From assembly GCA_021325435.1 (NCBI GenBank), contig JAJPHE010000111.1, positions 1-62,311 on the forward strand: a stretch of DNA of 62,311 nucleotides, in the 5' to 3' direction. The notes under the pieces were generated by a model. It worked only from the letters and a program-made list of their open reading frames with translations. It made no database searches and had not been told where the DNA came from. Below, in pieces: positions 18,468 through 29,078 of the stretch. The number at the start of each line of letters is the position of its first letter. Position 1 is the stretch's first letter. The stretch comes from Actinomycetota bacterium (GTDB lineage: Bacteria > Actinomycetota > Acidimicrobiia > Acidimicrobiales > JAJPHE01). The position numbers and the translations under genes are program-made.

Positions 18468-20522
18468 CTAGTGGTGGGTCCCTCCCTGCCCCCCGGTACC
18501 GGACGTCGTGGTGGTCGTCCCGCCGGTCGTGGTGCTGGTCGAGCCGGAAGTCGACTGCTGCGAAGGGGTCGGCGAGCCCGCCGGCTGGGCCGCCCCGGGG
18601 GCCGGCGGGCTCTGCACCGGCCCGACCGGGTGCTGGATGAGATATTCCAGGATCTGGCGGGCGACGGGGGCGGCGCCGCTGGCTCCGTAGCCGGCCTCGT
18701 CGATGACCACCGCCACCAGGTACTGCGGGTTGTCGGCCGGGGCGAAGGCCACGAACAGGGCGGTCGGCTCCTTGTTGCCGGCCGACGAGGTGGTGGCGGT
18801 GCCCGTCTTGGCCGCCACCGGGAACTGCGAGTCGGGGAAGCCGAGGAAGGTGCCGTAGGCCGTCCCCCGCCGGTTGGCCACCACGCCCTTCAGCCCCTCG
18901 AGGATGGTGTCGTGGACGCCGGGGGCGTAGGTCACGTGGGACAGCGCCTTGGGCTTGAACACGTCGACCACCTTGCCCGACCGGTCGACGACCCGGGCGG
19001 CCACGTGGGGCTGCCAGACCGTGCCGCCGTTGGCGAAGGCGGCGTAGGCGTCGGCCAGCTGCAGCGGGCTGACGACCGTCGCCCCCTGACCGAAGGCGAC
19101 CTCGACGTTGTCCCCGGCGTACCAGCCGTAGTTGGGGAAGGCCTGCGGGTAGTGGTCGTGCAGGAAGCGCCGCTCCGAGGGGCTGTCGACCCGGCCCTGG
19201 GCCGCCCCGCCCAGCGGGAACTCGGTCGGCTCCCCCAGCCCGTAGGCGTGGGCCATGTCCTGGATGGGCTCGGGGCCGAACTGGGAGCGGCCCGCGTAGA
19301 AGCGGTAGCCGAGGGTGTAGAAGAACACGTCGTCCGAGGCGGTGATGGCGGTGACCACGCTGATGGGGCCGAGCGCCTCGCTCTCGGCGTTGTGGAAGCT
19401 GCACTGCCCGGTGCAGTGCGGGATGGTGAACTCCCCGGGATCGTCGATGATCGTGTTCGGTCCGATCAGGCCGTCGTCGAGGGCGGCGGTGGACGTCACC
19501 AGCTTGAAGGTCGAACCCGGGGTGTAGAGGCCCTCGACGGCCCGGTTGATCAGCGGGTAGTGCGACGCCGGGTCCGACAGCGACTGGTACTCCTGGGAGC
19601 TGATGCCTCCCACCCAGACGCTCGGGTCATAGGTGGGATACGACGACATGGCGAGGATCGAACCGTCGCGGGGGTCCATCACGATGGCGGCCCCACTCGG
19701 CGCCGGGAAGTAGATGCCGGCCAGCGGGTCGAAGGTGTGCTGGAGCTTGCCGATCTCGTTGGCGAGGTCGGCTTCAACGGTCTGCTGCAGGCCCACGTCG
19801 ATGGTGAGCTGGACGTCGTCGCCCGCCACCGGCCGGCGCTGCCCGATGGTGCCGAGAACCCGGCCGCGGGCGTCCACCTCGAGGTTGGTGACCCCGGGGA
19901 CGCCCCGCAGCCACTGCTCGTAGACCTTCTCAACGCCGGCCTTTCCCACCAGGTCGCCCTGCTGGTAGCCCTGCCCCTTCAGCCGGGCCAGGTCGGCTGC
20001 GGAGGCGTCGCCGACGTAGCCGAGGATGTGGGCGGCGGCGGTGGTGTCGGGGTAGTCGCGCTGGGACAGCTCGGCCACGGCCACACCGGGGAACTGGTCC
20101 TGGTGCTCGCGTACGTAGACCACCTTGGCGATGTCCACGTTGGTCGCCACCGGCACCGGCTTGTACGGGCTGAAGCGGGGATCGCCGAGCTTCTGGCGGA
20201 TGTCGGCCGGGTTCATGCCGAGCAGCGTGGCCAGCTGGTCGATGACCGCCGGGTGCTTGGCGGCGGCGTCGCGCGACAGGGTGATGGCCACCACCGTGCG
20301 GTTGTCCACGACCGTCCGGCCGGTGCGGTCCACGATCAGGCCCCGGGGCGCTGGCTCGGTGACCGGGCGCACCTGGTTGGAGGTGGCGGCGGCCTGAAAG
20401 CTCGGAGCGTCGAGGATCTGCAGGTACCACAGCCGCACGAACATGGCGGCGAACAGGCAGCCCACCATTACCCCGACCACGCTCAGCCGGGCGCCGGGGC
20501 GGGGCCGGCGCATCGGCCTCAT
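18468..20522 (-). CDS. mrdA: Penicillin-binding protein 2 (elongasome transpeptidase)
   Basis: 684 residues: a short cytosolic stretch, one membrane helix (LSVVGVMVGCLFAAMFVRLWY), a PBP dimerisation domain, and a transpeptidase domain with the SxxK motif STFK in TPGSTFKLV and KTG in AAKTGTA. The second motif reads SDD (ITASDDVFFYTLG) where S-x-N is usual. A Ser/Thr/Gly-rich tail of about 50 residues ends the protein. It cross-links peptidoglycan during side-wall growth with MreB, MreC and MreD, whose genes precede it. ATG 20522 overlaps the mreD stop (ATGA). Confidence 0.93.
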   Translation of the reverse strand: MRPMRRPRPGARLSVVGVMVGCLFAAMFVRLWYLQILDAPSFQAAATSNQVRPVTEPAPRGLIVDRTGRTVVDNRTVVAITLSRDAAAKHPAVIDQLATLLGMNPADIRQKLGDPRFSPYKPVPVATNVDIAKVVYVREHQDQFPGVAVAELSQRDYPDTTAAAHILGYVGDASAADLARLKGQGYQQGDLVGKAGVEKVYEQWLRGVPGVTNLEVDARGRVLGTIGQRRPVAGDDVQLTIDVGLQQTVEADLANEIGKLQHTFDPLAGIYFPAPSGAAIVMDPRDGSILAMSSYPTYDPSVWVGGISSQEYQSLSDPASHYPLINRAVEGLYTPGSTFKLVTSTAALDDGLIGPNTIIDDPGEFTIPHCTGQCSFHNAESEALGPISVVTAITASDDVFFYTLGYRFYAGRSQFGPEPIQDMAHAYGLGEPTEFPLGGAAQGRVDSPSERRFLHDHYPQAFPNYGWYAGDNVEVAFGQGATVVSPLQLADAYAAFANGGTVWQPHVAARVVDRSGKVVDVFKPKALSHVTYAPGVHDTILEGLKGVVANRRGTAYGTFLGFPDSQFPVAAKTGTATTSSAGNKEPTALFVAFAPADNPQYLVAVVIDEAGYGASGAAPVARQILEYLIQHPVGPVQSPPAPGAAQPAGSPTPSQQSTSGSTSTTTGGTTTTTSGTGGQGGTHH

Positions 20523-21046
20523 CGCCACCTGCCCACGGCGCCGACCCGGGCCCTCGAGGTGGACAGCTCCATGGCCCAGCGCACGGCGCGTTCCGCCGGC
20601 ACCGCCAGCACAGCATTGGCGGCGCCGACCACGCCGGCGATCAGCCACAGACGATCCGAGATCATCTGGGACTGCCCCACGATGCCGCCCAGAAGGGCGT
20701 AGAGGATCTCGGCGGCGGCGCTGGCGGCCGCCGCGGTGGCGACCGACAGCCACCACGAGGTGCGCAGCACCCCGCCCTGCACCAGCCCGACAGCGTAGCC
20801 GACCAGGCAGAAGGTGAGGGCGGACAGACCGAACGGGGTCTGGAGGAACAGGTCGGTCACCAACCCGACGACGAACCCGACGATGGCGCCCCGGTCGGGG
20901 CCGCCCACCATGCCGGCCACCACAGCGAGGAGCACCATGACGTCGGGGTGGACGCCCTGCACGCGGAACCACCCGAGAAAGGCGAGCTGGAGGACGAGGG
21001 CGCCGACGATGACGAGGCTCATCCGGGCCCGGCCGACGGCGGTCAC
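20519..21046 (-). CDS. mreD: Rod shape-determining protein MreD
   Basis: 175 residues, hydrophobic, with about five predicted membrane helices (for example SLVIVGALVLQLAFLGWF and AIVGFVVGLVTDLFLQTPFG, the latter close to the MreD signature). GTG 21046 overlaps the mreC TGA as GTGA; an ATG eight codons further in is the alternative start. MreD belongs to the elongasome in the inner membrane. Its position between mreC and the PBP2 gene supports the call. Confidence 0.9.
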   Translation of the reverse strand: MTAVGRARMSLVIVGALVLQLAFLGWFRVQGVHPDVMVLLAVVAGMVGGPDRGAIVGFVVGLVTDLFLQTPFGLSALTFCLVGYAVGLVQGGVLRTSWWLSVATAAAASAAAEILYALLGGIVGQSQMISDRLWLIAGVVGAANAVLAVPAERAVRWAMELSTSRARVGAVGRWR

Positions 21047-21876
21047 GGGCCCGCGCTCCACTTCAGCACGTCGACATACTGCAGCTGGGAGAAGTCCACC
21101 AGCGGGGAGAGGGTGACGTCCTCTTGTAGGGAGTCGGGGCGCTGGACGGCGGTGGCGACATCGCCTACCGGTATGCCGGGGGGGTAGATGCTGCCCTCGG
21201 TGCCGCTGGTGACGAACACGTCGCCCTTCTGCAGCGGCGTGCCCGGCGCCAGGTAGTCGACCCGCAGCACCCGGTTGGCGCCCTGCCCCGTCGCCACCGC
21301 CACCACCCCATTGGGGGCCCGGACCCCGACGCTGGAGGACGGGTCGGTGAGGAGCAGCACGGTGGAGCGGTCGCGGGCGACCTGCACCACCCGGCCGATG
21401 AGCCCGGCCCCGGCGACGGCGGGCATGCCCGCTCGGAGCCCGGCGGCCGAGCCGCGGTCGATCTCGACCGTCAGCTGGAAGTTGGAGGTCGACAGGTACA
21501 CCACCTCGGCCGTCACCTTGGGGATGGCCTCGGCGAAGGGCAGCCCCTGCAGCCGGAGCAGGTCGGCCAGCTGGCGTCGCTGGTCGGCCTGCTCGAGGTG
21601 CTGGCGGCGCAGGTCGCCCAGCTGCTTGCGCAGCCGGGCGTTCTCGGCCTTGACCGAGCCATAGTCCACCGCTCCCCGAAAGAAGTTGCCCACCGGCCTG
21701 AAGGCGTCGGCCACCACCCGCCCCACCGGGGCGAAGGCGTCGCGGGCGCCGCTCTTGGCCTTGTCGATCACGGCGTTGGCGTGACCGCGGTAGGCGAGCG
21801 TCATGATCGTGGCCGCGGTGAGGACAAGCACGAGCAGCACATAGCGGGTGCGCGAGGTTCGCCGGGGAACGGCCAC
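21043..21876 (-). CDS. mreC: Rod shape-determining protein MreC
   Basis: 277 residues: an N-terminal membrane helix (YVLLVLVLTAATIMTLAY), a coiled coil around VKAENARLRKQLGDLRRQ, and the two-barrel MreC domain with AGMPAVAGAGLIGRVVQV and DVFVTSGTEGSIYPPGIPVG. MreC is the periplasmic-side scaffold that activates PBP2. GTG 21876 lies 15 bases after the mreB stop. Length and order match mreBCD operons. Confidence 0.95.
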   Translation of the reverse strand: MAVPRRTSRTRYVLLVLVLTAATIMTLAYRGHANAVIDKAKSGARDAFAPVGRVVADAFRPVGNFFRGAVDYGSVKAENARLRKQLGDLRRQHLEQADQRRQLADLLRLQGLPFAEAIPKVTAEVVYLSTSNFQLTVEIDRGSAAGLRAGMPAVAGAGLIGRVVQVARDRSTVLLLTDPSSSVGVRAPNGVVAVATGQGANRVLRVDYLAPGTPLQKGDVFVTSGTEGSIYPPGIPVGDVATAVQRPDSLQEDVTLSPLVDFSQLQYVDVLKWSAGP

Positions 21877-21891
21877 GGCGGACGGTTGCGG

Positions 21892-22929
21892 TTAGCGGGA
21901 GCTCGACGAGATCAGCACCTGCTTCAGCGCCTCGAACTCCTCCAGGCACTGGCCGCTGCCGATCGCCACCGAGTGGAGCGGGTTCTTGGCCACGACCAGC
22001 GGCATGCCGGTCTCGGAGGAGATCCGGGCGTCGAGCCCGTGGAGGAGCGAACCCCCACCGGTGAGCACGATGCCCTGCTCCATGATGTCGGCGGCCAGCT
22101 CCGGCGGGGTCTTGTCGAGGGTGACCTTGACGGCGTCGACGATGGCCGAGATGGGCTCCTCGAGCGCCTGGCGGATCTCCTCGGTGGTGGTGACGATCGT
22201 CTTGGGCAGGCCGGTGATCAGGTCCCGTCCCCGGATCTCGGCGTGCAGCTCCTCCTCCAGCTGGCAGGCGGAGCCCAGGGCGATCTTGATCTCCTCGGCC
22301 GTCCGCTCGCCGAGGGCGAGGCTGTACTCCTTCTTGATGAACTGGATGATGGCGTCGTCCATCTCGTCGCCGCCGATGCGGATCGACTGGCTGGTGACGA
22401 TGCCACCGAGCGAGATGACGGCCACCTCGGTCGTGCCGCCGCCGATGTCGACGACCATGTTGCCGGTCGGCTCGTGCACGGGCAGCCCGGCGCCGATGGC
22501 GGCGGCCATGGGCTCTTCGATGATGTAGGCCGGCTTGCGGGCGCCGGCGTACTCGGCGGCCTCCTGCACGGCCCGCTGCTCCACGCCGGTGATGCCCGAC
22601 GGCACGCAGATCACCATCCGGGGCTTGGCGAAGCGGCGCTGGTGCACCCGGTGGATGAAGTAGCGGAGCATCTTCTCGCAGATCTCGAAGTCGGCGATGA
22701 CCCCGTCCTTCAGCGGGCGGATGGCCTGGATGTGGCTGGGGGTCCGCCCGATCATCCGCTTGGCCTCGGCCCCGACGGCGAGCGGCCTGCCGTCGCGCAC
22801 GTTCACCGCCACGACCGACGGCTCGTTGAGCACGATTCCCTTGCCGCGCACGTAGACGAGCGTGTTGGCGGTGCCGAGGTCGACCGCCATGTCGCGGCCG
22901 AGCAAAGAGGACCAGAAGTTGTCAGACAC
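21892..22929 (-). CDS. mreB: Rod shape-determining protein MreB
   Basis: 345 residues of actin fold: phosphate-1 [33 protein letters not shown] for phosphate-2, and [13 protein letters not shown] for the adenosine site. It forms filaments that guide wall synthesis. GTG 22929 ([13 protein letters not shown]) is chosen because GGAAGG lies 11 bases upstream and a good promoter sits before it; the longer frame would start inside that promoter. Presence of mreBCD suggests rod-shaped cells with lateral wall growth, unlike the pole-growing mycobacteria. Confidence 0.95.
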   Translation of the reverse strand: MSDNFWSSLLGRDMAVDLGTANTLVYVRGKGIVLNEPSVVAVNVRDGRPLAVGAEAKRMIGRTPSHIQAIRPLKDGVIADFEICEKMLRYFIHRVHQRRFAKPRMVICVPSGITGVEQRAVQEAAEYAGARKPAYIIEEPMAAAIGAGLPVHEPTGNMVVDIGGGTTEVAVISLGGIVTSQSIRIGGDEMDDAIIQFIKKEYSLALGERTAEEIKIALGSACQLEEELHAEIRGRDLITGLPKTIVTTTEEIRQALEEPISAIVDAVKVTLDKTPPELAADIMEQGIVLTGGGSLLHGLDARISSETGMPLVVAKNPLHSVAIGSGQCLEEFEALKQVLISSSSR

Positions 22930-22969
22930 GCCGGTACCGGCCTTCCGGTTCGACGACGGAGGTCGCGCC

Positions 22970-22998
22970 AGGCTACGGGAGCCGCGGGTTGCCCACAA
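22970..22998 (-). promoter_or_regulatory. Predicted sigma-70-type promoter of mreBCD-mrdA
   Basis: On the minus strand, TTGTGG (22993-22998) and TAGCCT (22970-22975) are separated by exactly 17 bases. Transcription would begin near 22963, leaving a 33-base leader with a GGAAGG site before the mreB GTG. This is the best two-element promoter I found in the window. Confidence 0.6.
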
Positions 22999-23012
22999 GC
23001 CGGGGCGTCGCC

Positions 23013-23426
23013 CTATTTGGTCAGCTCCGGGAAGAAGATGGCGATCTCGCGCTCGGCGGACTCCGGGCCGTCGGACCCGTGGACCAGGTTCTCGGTCATC
23101 TCGACGGCCAGATCGCCCCGGATGGTGCCGGGCGCCGCCTGCTTCGGGTCGGTGGCTCCCATCAGGGAGCGGACCACCGCCCAGGTGTCGCCCGGGCCCT
23201 CCACCACCATGACCAGGGCCGGAGATCGGGTGATGAACTCGACCAGCTGCCGGTAGAAGGGCTTGCCCTCGTGCTCGGCGTAGTGGCGGGCGGCGGTGCC
23301 TTCGTCGATGACCCGCAGCTCGGCGGCGGCGAGGCGCAGCCCCTTGCGCTCGAGGCGGCCGATGATCTCGCCGGCCAGCCCCCGCTCGACGGCGTCGGGC
23401 TTGCAGATGACCAGGGTGCGGTCCAT
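23013..23426 (-). CDS. ndk: Nucleoside diphosphate kinase
   Basis: 137 residues: starts [17 protein letters not shown], with the catalytic histidine in [16 protein letters not shown]. It exchanges the terminal phosphate between nucleoside triphosphates and diphosphates. A TAGCCT box (23436-23441, minus strand) would start transcription three bases before the ATG, so it is probably nearly leaderless. It lies between folC and mreB, a common actinobacterial order. Confidence 0.97.
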   Translation of the reverse strand: MDRTLVICKPDAVERGLAGEIIGRLERKGLRLAAAELRVIDEGTAARHYAEHEGKPFYRQLVEFITRSPALVMVVEGPGDTWAVVRSLMGATDPKQAAPGTIRGDLAVEMTENLVHGSDGPESAEREIAIFFPELTK

Positions 23427-23458
23427 GGGGCGGTGAGGCTAGCGGCCCCCAGGAACGC

Positions 23459-24781
23459 TCAGACCGGGTCGGAGACCAGCTCGGAGCGGGCGGCGCCGAC
23501 GACGTAGAGCGAGCCGGTGATGAGCACCAGCTCCTCGGCCCGGGCCTCCTCGAGGGCCAGCTTCACCGCATCTGACACCACGGGCGCCTCCACCGCCGCC
23601 ACCCCCAGTCGGCCGGCGGCCGCGACCAGCTCTGAGGGGGCCAGGCCCCGCGGCGACGGCGGCCGGGTGGCGACGACCAGGCGGGCCCGCTCGGCGCCCA
23701 GGGCCTCCAGCATCTCGACCGGGTCGCGGCCCTGGAGCACGCCGACCACCAGCACCAGCCCCTCGACCCCGGCGAACTCCTCGGCCAGGGTGGCGGCCGC
23801 CGCCCGGGCCCCGGCCGGATTGTGGGCCCCGTCGAGCACGCACAGCGGCTGGCGGCCCACGACCTCCATCCGCCCGGGGGTGCGCACCGCGCCGAAGGCC
23901 TCCTCCACCAGGTCCGACGGAAGCGGGCGGCCGAAGAAGGCCTCGGCCGCGGCCAGGGCACAGGCCGCGTTCTGCCCCTGGTGGGCCCCGTGGACCGGCA
24001 GGTACACGTCGCGGTACACGGCCCCCGGGGTGCGCAGGGTGACCAGGCGCCCACCGTGGGCCAGCCGGTTGTCCTCGCAGGCGAAGTCCGCCCCCCTCCG
24101 CCAGACGGCCCCGGCCCCCGCCGCCTGGGCGGCCCGGTCGAAGATCGGGGCCAGGTCGGGGTCGTCCTCCCCGAGGACGAGGACGGAGCCCCCCTTGACG
24201 ATGCCGGCCTTGTCGGCCGCGATCTCGGCCCGGGTGGGGCCGAGGATCTCCTGGTGGTCGAGCTCCACGTTGGTCACCACCGCCACCACCGGGCGCACCA
24301 CGTTGGTGGCGTCCCAGGTGCCGCCGAGGCCGACCTCGACGACGGCGGCGTCCACGGCCACGTCGGCGAACCACCGGAAGGCGGCCGCCGTCAGCAGGTC
24401 GAACCGGTGCGGCACCGCCTGGACCAGGTTCTCGAGGTCGGCGAGGGAACCCAGGACGGCGGCGAGGTCCTCGTCGGATATGGGCTGCAGGTTCCAGGCC
24501 AGGCGCTCGTTGATCGTCTGGAGGTCCGGGCTGGTGTAGGTGCCGACCGAGAGGTTGCGGGCCATGAGCAGGGTGCTGGCCATGCGGGCGGTCGAGCCCT
24601 TGCCGTTGGTGCCGGTGATGTGGATGACCGGGTAGGCGTCCTGGGGGTCGCCCATCAGGCCGGTCAGCTCGCGGATCCGCTCGAGGGTCGGGGCCTCGCG
24701 CCGCGACAGGGTGGTGGCCTCCAGGTTGACGTGGCCCTCCAGCCAGGTGAGCGCCTCGGCCAGGCTCCAGGTCTCGCTCAC
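23459..24781 (-). CDS. folC: Folylpolyglutamate synthase / dihydrofolate synthase
   Basis: 440 residues with the Mur-ligase-type P-loop [14 protein letters not shown], the [18 protein letters not shown] segment, [21 protein letters not shown] and [15 protein letters not shown], all typical of FolC. It adds glutamates to folate and may also make dihydrofolate. GTG 24781 overlaps the TGA of the upstream synthetase-like gene (GTGA). In most actinobacteria the gene directly before folC is valS. Confidence 0.95.
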   Translation of the reverse strand: MSETWSLAEALTWLEGHVNLEATTLSRREAPTLERIRELTGLMGDPQDAYPVIHITGTNGKGSTARMASTLLMARNLSVGTYTSPDLQTINERLAWNLQPISDEDLAAVLGSLADLENLVQAVPHRFDLLTAAAFRWFADVAVDAAVVEVGLGGTWDATNVVRPVVAVVTNVELDHQEILGPTRAEIAADKAGIVKGGSVLVLGEDDPDLAPIFDRAAQAAGAGAVWRRGADFACEDNRLAHGGRLVTLRTPGAVYRDVYLPVHGAHQGQNAACALAAAEAFFGRPLPSDLVEEAFGAVRTPGRMEVVGRQPLCVLDGAHNPAGARAAAATLAEEFAGVEGLVLVVGVLQGRDPVEMLEALGAERARLVVATRPPSPRGLAPSELVAAAGRLGVAAVEAPVVSDAVKLALEEARAEELVLITGSLYVVGAARSELVSDPV

Positions 24782-26262
24782 GAAGCCTCCCCGAGCACCA
24801 CGCCGGCCGCCTCGGCCGTCCACGGGTCGCGGCGGAGGCGCCCGGCTAGCTCGGACGCGGCCTCGGCGTCGAGGAGGTGGTCCTCGGAGCCCTCGGCGCC
24901 GGCCGGCAGCACCGCCACCGCCAGGGAGCCCCCCGCCAGGCGGTGGAGCACGGCGATGACCTCGGGCTCCGGAACCGACGCCGGCACGACCAGCGTGCCG
25001 CCTCGGTCGCGCAGCACCTCGGCCGCCCAGCTGGCCGCCACGAACCACGGATCCAGGGCGCTGCCGTCGGGGCGCAGCTCGCCCATGCACGCCCCGCACG
25101 AGCCGGGCCCCGACACGGCGACGGTCGGCTTGCGGCAGTCGAGGCACCACCCGACCGGCACGGGGGAACCGGCCCGCAGCTGCAGGCTGACGCACCAGTC
25201 GCCGGTGGCGGCCAAAGCCCGGCCGACCGCCGGACCGGCCACCGCCGGGCTGACCGCCACGTCCCCGGCGGCCACGGCGGCGGCGGCCGCCTCGGCCAGG
25301 GAGGCGGAGGCGAGGAACCAGTAGGAGCCGAGCCGGTCGACCACGGCCGTGCCGCAGACCCGGCACCGGCGCGAGGGCGAGCGGTCCGGGCGGGTGCCGA
25401 CCAGGGCCCCGGCCGAGGCCAGGGCCTCAAGGGCCTGCTGGCGGGCGGCGTAGCGGGCCAGGCCCTCCCAGGGACCCGAGGTGAGAGTGCCGTCCGCGGT
25501 CATGACCACCGGGGCCGCCAGCCCCCGGGCGGCTGCCACCGACCAGTGGTCGCGCCGATGGGCCGGCACCAGGAGGAACGGCCCCGCCGCGCCGGGGTCC
25601 GGCACCACCGGCACCGTGCGTCCGACGATGGGCAAGGTGGCCTCGTCCCCCGCCGCCGGGTGGCCCTCCGGCACCACCAGGGCAGCAACCCCGTCGAGCA
25701 GCTCCGCCCCGAACAGCTCGGCGTCCACGTCGCCGCCCTCCTCCCCGGAGACCAGCGGGACGGCGAGCACGGCGACCTCCTCGCCGGACGCCGGCTCGCC
25801 CGCCTCGACCTCGGCGTCGGCCACCACCGTCTGGCAGCGGGGGCAGCTGGTGACCACCCGGTCGGCGAAGGAGATCAGGCCGGCCTCGTAGAGGGAGACG
25901 AAGGCGGTGGCGCCGGCGGTGGCGGGGTCGGGGCCGGTGCCTTCCTCCGGGCACAGGCCGGCGGCGGCGAGGACGCCGGCCACCCGCTCGAGCTGCTCCT
26001 GCTCGACCTCGGCGGAGCGGGAGGCGAAGACCTCGGGGCCGGCGCTCACCGGGTCCAGCCCCTCGCGGGCCAGGCTCTGCTCGACCAGCCACTGCATCCA
26101 GACATCCGCCCTGACCAGGGGCAGGACCCAGTCGGCGGGCCCGTCCCGCCGGCGGCCCAGCTCGGCGGCGACGTCCACCGCCACCAGCTCGGCCAGCTCG
26201 GCGGGGGTCGGTCCGGTGCCCACGCGCAGCGGGGCAGGGATGAAGCGGCGGGCACCGTCCAC
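24778..26262 (-). CDS. Degenerate valyl-tRNA-synthetase-like protein, catalytic motifs missing
   Basis: 494 residues that follow the ValRS layout but without its catalytic parts. Residues 18-26 (PTPAELAEL) sit where the HIGH motif belongs. Residues 52-70 (VWMQWLVEQSLAREGLD) match the GIATQ..VE..L..EG segment, and 140-153 read CPRCQTVVADAEVE, almost the ValRS sequence. Residues 233-248 (PAHRRDHWSVAAARG) correspond to the editing-site PAHDPNDF, with its acidic residues changed. DWCVSLQL (355-362), paired CxxC motifs at 372-376 and 389-392, and LDPWFVAASW (403-412) follow in ValRS order. The protein then ends: no KMSKS and no anticodon-binding domain, against about 870 residues normally. The frame is open and coupled to folC by a GTGA overlap, so it is probably expressed. 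It cannot make Val-tRNA by the known mechanism; any role is unknown. Confidence 0.85.
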   Translation of the reverse strand: MDGARRFIPAPLRVGTGPTPAELAELVAVDVAAELGRRRDGPADWVLPLVRADVWMQWLVEQSLAREGLDPVSAGPEVFASRSAEVEQEQLERVAGVLAAAGLCPEEGTGPDPATAGATAFVSLYEAGLISFADRVVTSCPRCQTVVADAEVEAGEPASGEEVAVLAVPLVSGEEGGDVDAELFGAELLDGVAALVVPEGHPAAGDEATLPIVGRTVPVVPDPGAAGPFLLVPAHRRDHWSVAAARGLAAPVVMTADGTLTSGPWEGLARYAARQQALEALASAGALVGTRPDRSPSRRCRVCGTAVVDRLGSYWFLASASLAEAAAAAVAAGDVAVSPAVAGPAVGRALAATGDWCVSLQLRAGSPVPVGWCLDCRKPTVAVSGPGSCGACMGELRPDGSALDPWFVAASWAAEVLRDRGGTLVVPASVPEPEVIAVLHRLAGGSLAVAVLPAGAEGSEDHLLDAEAASELAGRLRRDPWTAEAAGVVLGEAS

Positions 26263-26326
26263 GGCGGCAGAGAGCGTAGCCAGCCGCCCGGGCCCGACCA
26301 GCGGGTCGCCGGCGACAGGCGGGGGG

Positions 26327-27052
26327 TCAGCCGGCGGAGAGCGAGGCGGCCTGCTTGGCCGTCAGAGCGGCCTGGTCGGCCAACCGCTGGGCCAGGGGCC
26401 GGGCCCCGTTGGCGACCTCCCCGAGGCGGGGGCCCACGCCGTCGGCCGTGTCACGCAGCCGCTGGTAGACCTCGTCGCCGAGGTGCTCGAGGCGGGGCCG
26501 GGCCGCCTCAGCCAACTGGGCGGCGCCCACCCGGGCCTGGCCGGCGAGCTGCTCGACCTTGGGACGGGCCTGGCCCGCCAGCTGCTCCACCCGGGGGCGG
26601 GCCTGCTCGGCCAGGTGGCCGGCGCCCACCCGGGCCTGCTCGGCCAGCTGCTCCACCCGGGGGCGGGCCTGCTCGGCGAGATGGCCGGCGCCCACCCGGG
26701 CCTGCTCGGCCAGCTGCTCCACCCGGGGGCGGGCCTGCTCGGCCAGGTGCTCGATGCGGGGCCGGGCGGCCTCGGCCGCCGAGGCGATGGCGTCGCGGGC
26801 GACGGGTGCGAGCACCCGGGCGGCCTCGGCGATCTCCCCGCCGGCGACCAGGGCGGCCGCGGCCAGCTTGCGCCGGCCCCGCTGGTCGAGAACGGCGCCG
26901 ACCAGGGCGCCGAGAGCCCCGCCGACCGCGCCGGACACGACCGCCTTGCGGGCGACGGTGCCCTCCTCGCCGTTGTCTCGCATGGCGGAGACGGCGCCGG
27001 CCCCCGCCCCGGCCGCCCCGCCCACTGCCACACCCAGCCAGATCTTGTTCAT
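26327..27052 (-). CDS. Membrane-anchored protein with 11-residue amphipathic repeats
   Basis: 241 residues, not assigned to a family with confidence. Residues 1-60 are Gly/Ala-rich and hydrophobic with two GxxxG-like stretches (VAVGGAAGAGAGAV and GAVGGALGALVGAVL), possibly membrane-inserting hairpins. Residues 70-205 are a helical array of 11-residue units such as LAEQARPRVEQ and LAEQARVGAGH, resembling apolipoprotein- or LEA-type lipid-surface helices. Three units are nearly identical in DNA (66-base period). It lies 99 bases after clpX on the same strand. A membrane-binding or envelope role is only a guess. Confidence 0.6.
   Translation of the reverse strand: MNKIWLGVAVGGAAGAGAGAVSAMRDNGEEGTVARKAVVSGAVGGALGALVGAVLDQRGRRKLAAAALVAGGEIAEAARVLAPVARDAIASAAEAARPRIEHLAEQARPRVEQLAEQARVGAGHLAEQARPRVEQLAEQARVGAGHLAEQARPRVEQLAGQARPKVEQLAGQARVGAAQLAEAARPRLEHLGDEVYQRLRDTADGVGPRLGEVANGARPLAQRLADQAALTAKQAASLSAG
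26581..26746. repeat. 66-base tandem repeat inside the 11-residue-repeat gene
   Basis: Two full copies (26581-26646 and 26647-26712) and a partial third (to about 26746) differ at only a few bases. Each encodes 22 residues, two 11-residue units. The near identity in DNA, not only in protein, points to recent duplication or conversion, and copy number could vary without changing the frame. Confidence 0.85.
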
Positions 27053-27151
27053 AGAAACGGTCGTTCCCCCACCTGGGTCGGTTCCATGCGGCCACGCCGC
27101 CGCGGCGGGCCAGGCTAGGGGTGGAAGGCGGAGAAGGGAAGAGGCGAGGGC

Positions 27152-28426
<1,275 letters not shown>

Positions 28427-28442
28427 CCCTGGTCTCCCGCCC

Positions 28443-29074
<632 letters not shown>

Positions 29075-29078
<4 letters not shown>

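Noticed and set aside
22930-22998. Longer mreB with a start at 22998
   Set aside because: The extra 23 residues have no homology to MreB and would start inside the predicted promoter; the GTG at 22929 with its ribosome binding site fits the family.
26581-26746. CRISPR-like array from regularly spaced repeats
   Set aside because: The period is contiguous with no unique spacers, and the repeats are in frame and encode 22-residue helical units.
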